Below, piece after piece: positions 6,249 to 13,499 of a stretch of 22,338 nucleotides of DNA. Within the stretch, counting starts at the first letter, position 1. Each line of letters begins with the position of its first letter. The position numbers were made by a program, and so were the translations under genes. The DNA is from JBBECJ01 sp041751795 (lineage in GTDB: Bacteria > Chloroflexota > Chloroflexia > Thermomicrobiales > CFX8), in assembly GCA_041751795.1 (NCBI GenBank), contig JBGSWU010000540.1:1-22338 (forward strand), in the 5' to 3' direction. Under the pieces are notes generated by a model, which saw only the letters and a list, made by a program, of their open reading frames with translations, was not told the origin of the DNA and did no database searches.

Positions 6249-6461
6249 TTAGTCGAGGCGCTCTTCGTCTTCGATAACCTTACCCATGATCATCAGCGTT
6301 GGAGCCCAAAGGCCAACGAAGATCCCGAAACGCTCGGCGGCAGGTCGATCAGTCTTCTGAAGACGGAGTGCCCAGATGGCGATGCTGAAGAAGACGGAGA
6401 CCATCGACGCCACGTAGAACATGCTGCTGGTAAGGCCCCAGTTTCGAATCTGAATAAACAT
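6249..6461 (-). CDS. Small two-helix membrane protein (paralogue of the gene at 6841)
   Basis: A 70-residue protein with two hydrophobic helices, about 12-32 (including VSVFFSIAIWALRL) and 45-63 (FGIFVGLWAPTLMIMGKVI), then an acidic tail EDEERLD. ATG 6461 is chosen for AAAGGA 7 nt upstream; a TTG two codons earlier is too close to that site. It shares two blocks with the 57-residue protein two genes upstream: FS[IV]A[IL]W and GIFVG[LI]W.P[TS]. It is the last gene of a three-gene operon, 30 nt after the previous stop. No function is recognised; the conserved Trp-x-Pro inside the second helix may matter for packing or partner binding. Confidence 0.8.
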   Translation of the reverse strand: MFIQIRNWGLTSSMFYVASMVSVFFSIAIWALRLQKTDRPAAERFGIFVGLWAPTLMIMGKVIEDEERLD

Positions 6462-6491
6462 GGTCAATTCCTTTTCTCTTCGAGATTCGTT

Positions 6492-6668
6492 TTATTCGCT
6501 GGTGTGTGCGGTGGACTTGCTGGGTGTGGATTGCACCTCGGTCCCTGAGCCATAGATGTTTGGTGACGAATTGCGACCTTCGAATTCGCGAAATGTCAAC
6601 AAACCGCCGATCATCGCCAGCGTCGCTACGCCTATGCCGATGAGACCTATGAGTACTTCAAGATTCAT
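6492..6668 (-). CDS. Small single-pass membrane protein
   Basis: A 58-residue protein with one long N-terminal hydrophobic helix (residues 3-25, VLIGLIGIGVATLAMIGGLL) and a polar, Ser/Thr-rich tail of about 30 residues. ATG 6668 overlaps the TGA of the preceding gene by one base, the classic arrangement for translational coupling, and GAGGGG lies about 10 nt upstream. The same frame is open further upstream to 6848, but that part is a shadow of the neighbouring gene. I infer a membrane-anchored partner of the two paralogous small proteins that flank it. Confidence 0.7.
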   Translation of the reverse strand: MNLEVLIGLIGIGVATLAMIGGLLTFREFEGRNSSPNIYGSGTEVQSTPSKSTAHTSE

Positions 6669-6841
6669 CAGCGCCCGCCCCTCAAGAGCGCCCCAAAGGC
6701 GAGGATCGAGGGAACCCAGATTCCAACGAAAATGCCTGACTGTTTGTCGGAGAAGAACCAGAGCGCCACCGAGAAACAGAAGGAAGTGAATGCCGCCATG
6801 AGGATAAGCATTAGCCCAGTGTCGAGTTGGCGAAGGTTCAA
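6668..6841 (-). CDS. Small two-helix membrane protein (paralogue of the gene at 6461)
   Basis: A 57-residue protein starting at TTG 6841, with AGGA 7 nt upstream. Helix 1 spans about 9-30 (LMLILMAAFTSFCFSVALWF) and helix 2 about 36-53 (GIFVGIWVPSILAFGALL), joined by SDKQS. The blocks CFSVALW and GIFVGIWVPS match FFSIAIW and GIFVGLWAPT in the gene ending the operon, so the two arose by duplication. It is shorter than common gene-calling cut-offs and is hidden under a longer open frame (6492-6848) in another register, so it is easily missed. It is the first gene of the operon. Confidence 0.75.
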   Translation of the reverse strand: MNLRQLDTGLMLILMAAFTSFCFSVALWFFSDKQSGIFVGIWVPSILAFGALLRGGR

Positions 6842-7314
6842 GTGTCAATCCTTTCCATTCATATCTCGGCGGTTTGGCTGACCCTCCGCTGTTGACGATA
6901 TAAACTTACACTACATGTTTAATTTTATCAAGGGCAGGTTCAGGTTTGATCGGACGTGTCGTCGTCTTGACGACCGAAAGCCCGTTGTCGATCAGCGCCG
7001 AGCAGTTACCGGATATTCGGTCTTTTGATGCTTGGGAATGTTCGTCAGTAGGCGGTGATGCGTGCGGATTCGTCACCGGGTTTCCACAATCAACTCAAAG
7101 AGCTGGAGCGGAAACCCGGTGAGGAACGTTCAATTGCAGGTCAGAATAAGGGCTTTACGGTTTCGCGTTGAAGATGGCAAGTTCCTGCGTACGGGCGACG
7201 GCGGCAGCATCGCCCTGCCTGCCGCCCGTTCGGTCCGACGCAGGCGCGTTGCGACGATCGCCACTACCGGAGAGAGTCGGACCACTGTCCTTCCGCAGTC
7301 ATCATGAAACCGTG
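6842..7314. other. Intergenic region upstream of the small-membrane-protein operon
   Basis: About 470 bases without a convincing gene. It contains an AT-rich patch (6896-6931) on the minus-strand promoter side of the operon, where TTGATA (6931-6926) is followed after 17 nt by the poor -10 TAAGTT; I rate that promoter weak. It also contains the perfect inverted repeat at 7073-7122 listed separately. A short GACCGA...TCGGTC pair (6972-6977 and 7017-7022) precedes TTTT on the plus strand. The remainder to 7314 shows nothing I can name. Confidence 0.4.
7073..7122. repeat. Perfect 13-bp inverted repeat
   Basis: TCACCGGGTTTCC (7073-7085) is the exact reverse complement of GGAAACCCGGTGA (7110-7122), with a 24-nt spacer. 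No T run follows on either strand, so it is not a standard terminator. It lies between the 3' end of the luciferase-like gene and the start of the leftward small-protein operon. It could be an RNA hairpin or a repeat element. Confidence 0.65.
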
Positions 7315-8334
7315 TTACGCGTTAGAAACAGGAATTCCCCAGGCGGACGCAAGGTTGGTGACCGCCCGGATCCGGTCGTCGCGGTTGGGGAGGAACGTTG
7401 TGACCATGACTTCATCGGCCTGGGTCTGGTCGGCGAAGTCGTTCACGCGCGCAGCAACGGTTTCAGCATCGCCGATGAAAACGTTTCTCAGCATCGACTG
7501 GGCGCGTTCGAGATCCATCGGTGAGAGGTCGACCTTTTGCGCGTCGGCGAGTGTTGGCATTTGCATTGGCCGTCCAGCAGCCAGCGCGGCCATTCCGATC
7601 TGGACGATCTTCATCAGTTGCTGGGCGTGCTCATCGGTGTCGCCGACGACGACGCCGACAGCGAGTATGGCGTGCGGTTCCTGACGATACTCCGATGGAG
7701 TGAACGTTTCCCGATAGATTCGCATCGCGGGAACAGCGGCTGGCGAGTTGATGTGCGATGCGAAGGCGAATCCGAGGCCAACTTCGGCGGCGGCGCGGGC
7801 ACTGAAGTCGCTTGACCCTAGCAGCCAGATTGGCGGGAGCCGGACATCGGCAGGGGTGATGTTAATCGCCTGGAAGAGATGACCTGCTGGAAATCCGTTG
7901 TTGTCCAGCGCGAGGAGTTCAGCGAGTAGCGGTGCGTACTGGTCGGTGCGGATCGCTTCCTCGGAACGGCGGAGCGCATAGGCCGTTAGCGTGTCGGTTC
8001 CTGGTGCGCGACCGAGTCCAAGGTCGATCCGCTCCGGATGGAGGGCTTCAAGCAGGCGAAAGGCTTCGGCGATCCGTAGCGGCGCGTGATTGGGGAGCAT
8101 GACGCCGCCGGTGCCGACACGGATCGTTCGGGTCTGGTTGGCAACGTGCGCGACCATGATTTCCGGCGAGCCGCTGGCGAGGCTGACACTGTTGTGGTGT
8201 TCGGCGAACCAGTAGCGGGTGTAGCCGAGTCGTTCTGCGAGTTGGGCCAGGTCGGTCGCGTTGCGCAGCGCGTCAGCGGATGTTGAACCGGCTTCGATCT
8301 GGACGAGATCGAGAAATGAGAGCGGACGGGTCAT
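7315..8334 (-). CDS. LLM-class flavin-dependent monooxygenase
   Basis: A luciferase-like TIM-barrel oxidoreductase of 339 residues that would use reduced FMN (or F420H2) to oxidise an unidentified substrate. Family signatures seen: LSFLDLVQIEAGSTSADALRNATDLA near the N-terminus, YTRYWFAEHHN, GSPEIMVAHVA, GTGGVMLPNHAPLRIAEAF and ERIDLGLGRAPGTD, as in the MsnO8-like group. ATG 8334 is chosen for GGAGG 8 nt upstream and because LLM proteins normally begin just before the first beta strand. A GTG at 8448 would overlap the preceding MFS gene by 14 bases and cannot be excluded. It is the last gene of the HD-MFS-LLM operon. Confidence 0.87.
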   Translation of the reverse strand: MTRPLSFLDLVQIEAGSTSADALRNATDLAQLAERLGYTRYWFAEHHNSVSLASGSPEIMVAHVANQTRTIRVGTGGVMLPNHAPLRIAEAFRLLEALHPERIDLGLGRAPGTDTLTAYALRRSEEAIRTDQYAPLLAELLALDNNGFPAGHLFQAINITPADVRLPPIWLLGSSDFSARAAAEVGLGFAFASHINSPAAVPAMRIYRETFTPSEYRQEPHAILAVGVVVGDTDEHAQQLMKIVQIGMAALAAGRPMQMPTLADAQKVDLSPMDLERAQSMLRNVFIGDAETVAARVNDFADQTQADEVMVTTFLPNRDDRIRAVTNLASAWGIPVSNA

Positions 8335-8434
8335 GCGGCGAGCCTCCAATGGGTCGAGTTGGTCAACAATGCCGACTGAGTAACGGTACCCGATCGGTGA
8401 ACCTCCAGGGTTGGAGGACGGCGTGTCCTGATTC

Positions 8435-9886
8435 TCATGCAGTGTCACGGATGCTACGGGCTGCGCTGGCGGTGAGCAGTCCGATCAGGATGACGATGAT
8501 TGATGGGAGAAAGGCGTCGCTGATGTGCGTGTAGCGGTCGTCGCCGAAGTAGATGGGCAGGATCGTACTGGTGGCTCCGTCACGGGCTTCGAGCAGCGCG
8601 GTTGAGAGGGCCGCACCGAAGCCGGAGCCAACGAAGAAGAGCATGTTGTAAATACCGAGTCCGACGCCGTAGATCCGCTGTGGGATGGTTCGAGTCAGCG
8701 TGACTGAGAGTGGAGAATTTACGAACGCTTGACCGACGCCTAGAAATGTGGAGAGCGCAGCGAATGGAATGACTGGCCAGCCAACGCCAACCGTTGCCAG
8801 AAGGACGAGCGTGACGAAGTTGACGAATAGACCTCCCACGATCAGCAGGAAAGGATCGTAGCGATCGGACAGCCGTCCGGCAGTACGGCTGAGTAGCGCG
8901 ACAGCAATGGCAGCTGGCAGAAGGGCGAGGCCGGTTTCCCCCGCAGTGAGGCCGTTGATCTCTTTGAAGAGGAACGGAGCAACGACGAGCGCACCGATGT
9001 TACCCGCCATCGCGCAGAAGCCGGTGATGCAGAGCAGCAGATAGCGGCGATTGCCGAGAAGCAGACGGTCGATGAACGGGTTTGGCGCGATCCGCTGGCG
9101 CCAGATCGTGATTGTCAGGCCGATCAGCGCAATGATGATCGAGACGACGACGAGCGTCGATGTCGCCCCTGTTCGTTGTAGACCGGCGGTAACGAGCAGG
9201 ATTCCGGTGATCGTTGCGCCAAGTGTGACGCCGCCGAACCAGTCGGGCTGCGTCCCTCGTTCACCAGGCGATGCCGGGAGGTAGCGCAGGCAGAGCGGGA
9301 TGAGGACGGCGAGCATCGCTGAAACGAGAAAGACCATCCGCCAGGACACGAGTTGAGTAAGGCCACCACCGAGTGTTGGTCCGAGCGCGCTGCCCGCACC
9401 GACGGCGGTGCTGACGATACCGAGGGAACGGCCACGACGGTCTTCCGGGACTGCCCTGGCTAGCATGCCGATGCCGAGGCTGGGGATTGCGGCGGAACCA
9501 AAAGCCTGCCCTGCGCGGAAGATCATCAGCATCGGGAACGACGCCGCGAGACCAGCCAGCAGGGAGGCGGCGACGAAGATGCTGAGACCAACGACGAACA
9601 TCCGTCGCAGCCCGTAGCGATCGCCAAGCCGACCGTAAAAGGGCGTTGCGACGCCAAACGTCAACGAGTAGAGGGTTACGAGCCACCCGAGGCTGGCCGG
9701 AGACGCGTCGAAACTATCACCGATCGATGGCAGCGACACGTTGACCATCGTCGTGTTGACGACAGACATGAAGACACAGGCGGTGACGAGCGCAACGACC
9801 CAGCCTTCGTTCGATTTTGAACCTGAGGTCGCGGTGGAACGCGTCAGTGTTGCAGTGCTGGGGCTACTCACTGATGCATGACACAT
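8435..9886 (-). CDS. MFS transporter, EmrB/QacA-like (DHA2 type)
   Basis: A multi-pass proton-driven exporter of about 483 residues. The first helix is WVVALVTACVFMSVVNTTMVNVSLPSI, with the family's acidic position replaced (VNTTMVNV instead of the usual LDTTIVNVALP). Motif A follows as GRLGDRYGLRRMF. The GSALGPTLGG motif C, typical of drug:H+ antiporters, is seen in helix 5. Hydrophobic segments suggest 12-14 helices. ATG 9886 (MCHASV) overlaps the end of the HD gene by 23 bases; ATG 9940 is an alternative. The loss of the helix-1 Asp that many DHA2 pumps use for coupling is notable. The substrate is unknown; the neighbouring oxidoreductase may act on a related small molecule, but that is a guess. 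Confidence 0.9.
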   Translation of the reverse strand: MCHASVSSPSTATLTRSTATSGSKSNEGWVVALVTACVFMSVVNTTMVNVSLPSIGDSFDASPASLGWLVTLYSLTFGVATPFYGRLGDRYGLRRMFVVGLSIFVAASLLAGLAASFPMLMIFRAGQAFGSAAIPSLGIGMLARAVPEDRRGRSLGIVSTAVGAGSALGPTLGGGLTQLVSWRMVFLVSAMLAVLIPLCLRYLPASPGERGTQPDWFGGVTLGATITGILLVTAGLQRTGATSTLVVVSIIIALIGLTITIWRQRIAPNPFIDRLLLGNRRYLLLCITGFCAMAGNIGALVVAPFLFKEINGLTAGETGLALLPAAIAVALLSRTAGRLSDRYDPFLLIVGGLFVNFVTLVLLATVGVGWPVIPFAALSTFLGVGQAFVNSPLSVTLTRTIPQRIYGVGLGIYNMLFFVGSGFGAALSTALLEARDGATSTILPIYFGDDRYTHISDAFLPSIIVILIGLLTASAARSIRDTA

Positions 9887-11192
9887 CGCCCCCGGACATG
9901 AGCGGTAACAATAAACGATCCCATCGGGTGCGGACAGCATCGCGGAGGTGGCTCGCGGTGACGATCCGAATCAGGCGGCGGTGTTCCTCGTAGCGTTTCA
10001 AATTGTCGTCGCTGGCTCCTGCCACCTCTAGCCAGGACATCAATCGAGTGTAACCCAATGGTGGGTCGCGATATTCCACCCAGACGTCGGTGCGCCAGCG
10101 TTCGGGCTTCGGGATGTCGATCAAAATGTCGCCGGTCTGGACGGCGAGGCCCGTTTCGCAATGGAGCGCGACGGCCATGCGATTCTCCTGATCGCGGCGG
10201 GCTGCTGGATCGTGGAAGAGCGTCGATAGCCATCCATACAGATCGCCAGCGCGTGAACTGATCTCGATCGCGCGTTTGTGGAGGCGACGGTCGCGCAGTC
10301 CTCTGACGAGTCGGCTGGTTGCTTCTGGTGCATCCGGTCCGGACAACGCTGCCATCAGCGTCGCGTCGTTGTGATGGGTGAGGTCATCGACCGGCATGCC
10401 GGAGATGACGGCTTCCTGGACCGCCCGAAGCAGCATTGCCATGCAGGCGCGGTTCGTGTGGTGCCAATAGACGTTGTCGAACATTTCCTGTCGGGCGTTG
10501 ATGAGCGAGTGGAGTGGTGAAATGCCTTTGTCGTCGATTCCGATCCGCTGCTGGTCGTCGATTTCGATGATTCGGAGCGAGTCGAGCAGGCGTGCCGTGT
10601 CGACGCCTCCATATGGAACATGGCAGGCCCGGGCGTCGCGTGGCAGGTAGTCGAGTTTGTCGACGTCAAGCGCACCGCTTAGCAGCCCACGGACGAGTCG
10701 GTCGTCTACGGGAAGCTGGAGTCCACCCGGGTGGACCAACCTTGCGACGCGAGTTGGATCGACGCGCCACAGATTGCGGAGGATCGGAGCGATTTCATCA
10801 TTTTCGATCAACCGGCGTCCGACCTGCTCGTGGGTTGGGACAGGTGGCCCAAGTTCCTCGATAGCGTGCGAGAACGGGTAATGACCGATGTCGTGAAGTA
10901 GCGCGGCGGCGATGGCAGTTCGTGCCGTCTCGTCGGAGATCGGCGCCCCTTTCGTAATCAATTGTTCGAGGGCCATCCGCATCAGATGCATGACGCCGAG
11001 TGAATGTTCGAAACGCGTATGCCGTGCGCCCGGCCAGACGCGCGACACGAAGCCGAGCTGCTGAATGCCATCGAGTCGGAGAAACGCTCGGGTGCCAAGC
11101 AGCGCGGCAGCGTCTCGCGACAGGGGAATCAGATCGTAAAGGCTATCGCGAATGACGGTCTCAGTTGTCAATCCGAATGCGTCGGTTGTCAT
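9864..11192 (-). CDS. HD-domain phosphohydrolase (dGTPase/SAMHD1-like superfamily)
   Basis: A metal-dependent phosphohydrolase of 442 residues. The HD metal ligands are clear: His63 in RFEHSLGVMHL, His100-Asp101 in ALLHDIGHYPFSHA, and Asp176 in GALDVDKLDYLPRDA. This set, with KLDYLPRD, is typical of the large HD subgroup that includes YwfO-like proteins and dNTP triphosphohydrolases. The substrate is not determined by sequence; nucleotides are the best guess. ATG 11192 lacks a good ribosome binding site but fits the family start. It is the first gene of a leftward operon, its end overlaps the MFS gene, and it diverges from proline dehydrogenase across a 144-nt region. Confidence 0.88.
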   Translation of the reverse strand: MTTDAFGLTTETVIRDSLYDLIPLSRDAAALLGTRAFLRLDGIQQLGFVSRVWPGARHTRFEHSLGVMHLMRMALEQLITKGAPISDETARTAIAAALLHDIGHYPFSHAIEELGPPVPTHEQVGRRLIENDEIAPILRNLWRVDPTRVARLVHPGGLQLPVDDRLVRGLLSGALDVDKLDYLPRDARACHVPYGGVDTARLLDSLRIIEIDDQQRIGIDDKGISPLHSLINARQEMFDNVYWHHTNRACMAMLLRAVQEAVISGMPVDDLTHHNDATLMAALSGPDAPEATSRLVRGLRDRRLHKRAIEISSRAGDLYGWLSTLFHDPAARRDQENRMAVALHCETGLAVQTGDILIDIPKPERWRTDVWVEYRDPPLGYTRLMSWLEVAGASDDNLKRYEEHRRLIRIVTASHLRDAVRTRWDRLLLPLMSGGDVSCISE

Positions 11193-11336
11193 GTCGGAAT
11201 GGTATCGCGGGACGGCAGCAGACGGCCTGCCGGGTCCTGCTCAGTCGTCAAGGTTGTCGGCTCCCCTGTCTTGGCTCTCGTCATCCGCGTACACTACCGA
11301 TTCGGACGACCGGTGGCGTGATGGAGGGTAAGACAC

Positions 11337-12254
11337 GTGGTGTTGCGGGCGGCGATGTTGTGGCTGGCGGGGAATCCGCAGGCTGAGGGAATGGTTCGTC
11401 GGGCACCGTTATCACGCCCGTTGGTGAATCGATTCGTGGCGGGCGAAGACGCGGATACCGCATTGGCGACCGCGCGATCGCTGCATGATCGAGGGCTGAT
11501 GTACTCGCTCGATCTGCTCGGCGAGAACGCAGCGAGCGAGGAACGCGCAGCCGCGGCGGGACAAGCGTATCTGGATCTCCTTGAACAGCTTCAGACTGCA
11601 GGGTTGCCGGGCAATATCTCGATCAAGTTGACGATGCTTGGGCTCGATATCTCTGATGAGTCTGCCTGGAGCGAGCTGAAGGCGATCGTCGCCCGGGCAG
11701 ATGAACTTGGGATGTTCGTGCGAGTCGATATGGAAGGGTCGGATTACACCGAGCGAACGCTCGATTTATTCCGTCGGATCCATGACCTGTATCCGACGGC
11801 TGTCGGTATCGTTTTGCAGTCGTACCTGTACCGGACAGATCGCGATCTGGACGAGATGATCGAACGCGGTGCGCGTGTCCGAATCGTCAAGGGAGCGTAC
11901 AAGGAGCCGGAAACGGTCGCCTATCCGCATAAGAGCGACGTCGACGATGCGTTCCGCCGGCATGTCGAACGATTGCTGGATGGTGGGAATTACCCGGCGA
12001 TCGCGTCACACGATCCCGCCGTGATCGGAATGGCAAAAGGATACGCGCTGCGGATGGGCATCGAGCGGTCGCGCTTCGAGTTTCAGATGCTGTACGGGAT
12101 TGCACGAGACCGGCAGGACGCGTTGGCCACCGAGGGGTACAACATGCGGGTCTATGTGCCGTACGGGACGAGTTGGTACCCATATTTCATGCGCCGGTTG
12201 GCCGAGCGACCGGCGAATGTGCTGTTCATTCTGCGGCAACTCTTCCGATCCTGA
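11337..12254 (+). CDS. Proline dehydrogenase, monofunctional
   Basis: FAD-dependent oxidation of proline to pyrroline-5-carboxylate. The 305-residue length fits the stand-alone form rather than bifunctional PutA. Family signatures in order: YSLDLLGENA (about 57-66), SIKLTMLG, VRVDMEGSDYTERTLDLF, RIVKGAYKEP, AIASHDP, EFQMLYGIARD and, near the C-terminus, YVPYGTSWYPYFMRRLAERP. The last holds the paired Arg residues that bind the proline carboxylate. The start is GTG 11337, with GGAGGG 8 nt upstream; GTG 11340 is possible. No pyrroline-5-carboxylate dehydrogenase is adjacent in the window. The gene stands alone and converges with the membrane-protein gene at 12430. Confidence 0.94.
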   Translation: MVLRAAMLWLAGNPQAEGMVRRAPLSRPLVNRFVAGEDADTALATARSLHDRGLMYSLDLLGENAASEERAAAAGQAYLDLLEQLQTAGLPGNISIKLTMLGLDISDESAWSELKAIVARADELGMFVRVDMEGSDYTERTLDLFRRIHDLYPTAVGIVLQSYLYRTDRDLDEMIERGARVRIVKGAYKEPETVAYPHKSDVDDAFRRHVERLLDGGNYPAIASHDPAVIGMAKGYALRMGIERSRFEFQMLYGIARDRQDALATEGYNMRVYVPYGTSWYPYFMRRLAERPANVLFILRQLFRS

Positions 12255-12291
12255 CGACGATCAAATAGGTTGATGTTGCGACAACCAGTAA

Positions 12292-12331
12292 GCCTGGACG
12301 GAATATCGCCGGATAGGCTGTCCGTCCAGGC
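12292..12331 (+). terminator. Hairpin after proline dehydrogenase
   Basis: A perfect 10-bp stem, GCCTGGACGG (12292-12301) with CCGTCCAGGC (12322-12331), with a 20-nt loop that contains a further GCC/GGC pair. No T run follows, so factor-independent termination is doubtful; it may protect 3' ends. It lies 38 nt past the stop codon. Confidence 0.5.
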
Positions 12332-12429
12332 GACATACCCCAGTAGATCTTGAATCCGCCGCGTGGTGGCAACTGCCAGGATGGATTTACTGGCTTTATG
12401 CCAACGAGATCATTCCAGGTCTTCAGTCG

Positions 12430-13041
12430 TCAGTCTTGAGACGCCGATGTCGTCGGAGCTCGCCCTCGGCGTACCCGAAAAACCATGATTGATACAGTCC
12501 CCAGCACCAACAGCAGCGCCAACGGAGCCGGAATGCCGATGAATAATCCAGCAACACCGATCATGCCGACGGCGATAACAGCGGCATCAGCGATACCGAC
12601 TGTCGTTGATGGACGATGGAGGACCAACGCGACGCCAATAGCGATGATCAGCATGCCCAGTGGACCGACAATGATGCCAGCATCATGGGCAAGGGCCAGC
12701 GTTGGTCGGACCCGATCGTCGCCGCTGTAGGCAAATGCACCGAGCGATTCCATACCCTGCCCGATAGCAATAAGTGCCATCCCAAGTACGATCAGCGATC
12801 GTGCTCGACGGGCTGACAGCGTGAGGCGTGGAGGCGGCCATGCCCAGATAGCGGCGGCGATCAACCCCACGATTGGGATGGCGAGCGCCGCATGGCCGGT
12901 CGCGTGTCCAACTTCGTCCGACCAGTTGAAACGAGCACCGGCCTGCTCGACGGCGATGCTGGAAACGATCATCGCAATGACGCAGGTCACGATGGACAGT
13001 GCCGTGGTACGCCATGATGCTACTTGAAGCGTGATAGACAC
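12430..13041 (-). CDS. Uncharacterised multi-pass membrane protein
   Basis: About 203 residues with roughly six hydrophobic segments, including TALSIVTCVIAMIVSSIAV, AALAIPIVGLIAAAIWAW, SLIVLGMALIAIGQGM, GPLGMLIIAIGVALVL, AVIAVGMIGVAGLFI and ALLLVLGTVSIMVF. GTG 13041 is chosen for CGGAGG 6 nt upstream. The frame stays open to 13299, but that extension translates a dispersed nucleotide repeat (giving HPVILNAVKDL), a common annotation artefact. Conserved polar residues inside the membrane part are few (GHATGHAAL has two His). No family is recognised. It reads leftward alone, convergent with proline dehydrogenase. Confidence 0.7.
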   Translation of the reverse strand: MSITLQVASWRTTALSIVTCVIAMIVSSIAVEQAGARFNWSDEVGHATGHAALAIPIVGLIAAAIWAWPPPRLTLSARRARSLIVLGMALIAIGQGMESLGAFAYSGDDRVRPTLALAHDAGIIVGPLGMLIIAIGVALVLHRPSTTVGIADAAVIAVGMIGVAGLFIGIPAPLALLLVLGTVSIMVFRVRRGRAPTTSASQD

Positions 13042-13499
13042 TGACCACCTCCGAACGACATTGAGCCAGATACGCGTTGCTGGAATGAACGCAGGATTGT
13101 TCTGAGTGTGACAAGCTGAGTAGTCGACCACAGTGATACTGTCGCGCCGGGCGTGAAAATATTGGTTGTCATCCTGAGCGGTAGCGAAGGATCTCTCCTC
13201 GGTGAACCGGGCGGTTGGACAGCAGAGATCCTTCACTGCATTCAGGATGACAGGGTGAGTGGTGCTGTCCTCTGAGACACGATCACTTTGGTCGACCACT
13301 GAGGCAGTGACGCGCAGTGCTATCGTGCGGTCGAGATAGGATCGGAACCTGGACGTTCGACGATGTGGTCGTCAGGCACGCTGGCTACGGCAACTATCTT
13401 GCGCCCGACGATCTACGAACACTTGACAGGGGTGGCAGCGTAACCGACAAGGGTACGGACATCTCGACGTTCATGACGAATACAGATGAGGGAGGAACC
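13042..13499. other. Divergent intergenic region with repeat element
   Basis: This 458-base region separates the leftward membrane-protein gene from the rightward luciferase-like gene. It contains the inverted dispersed repeat at 13167-13252. TTGACA occurs at 13423-13428, but no -10 hexamer lies at a proper distance. No other feature is supported. Confidence 0.4.
13167..13252. repeat. Inverted pair of a dispersed repeat
   Basis: The left arm, about 30 nt (13167-13196), begins TGTCATCCTGA and ends AAGGATCTCT. The right arm (13224-13252) begins AGAGATCCTTC and ends TCAGGATGACA. The arms are nearly exact reverse complements, separated by 27 nt. A third copy of the right-arm sequence is at 17173-17203. 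Sequences of this kind occur in many copies in diverse bacterial genomes and create spurious frames reading VILNAVKDL. Confidence 0.8.

Noticed and set aside
6492..6848. 118-codon frame as one protein
   Set aside because: Its first 60 codons are the shadow of the 57-residue gene in another frame; only the last 58 codons, from ATG 6668, look real.
7062..7307. Plus-strand 81-codon frame in the gap before the luciferase-like gene
   Set aside because: Arg-rich composition, no good ribosome binding site, and the hairpin at 7073-7122 lies inside it.
13042..13299. N-terminal extension of the leftward membrane protein
   Set aside because: It translates the dispersed repeat (VILNAVKDL); a GTG with CGGAGG upstream at 13041 is better.
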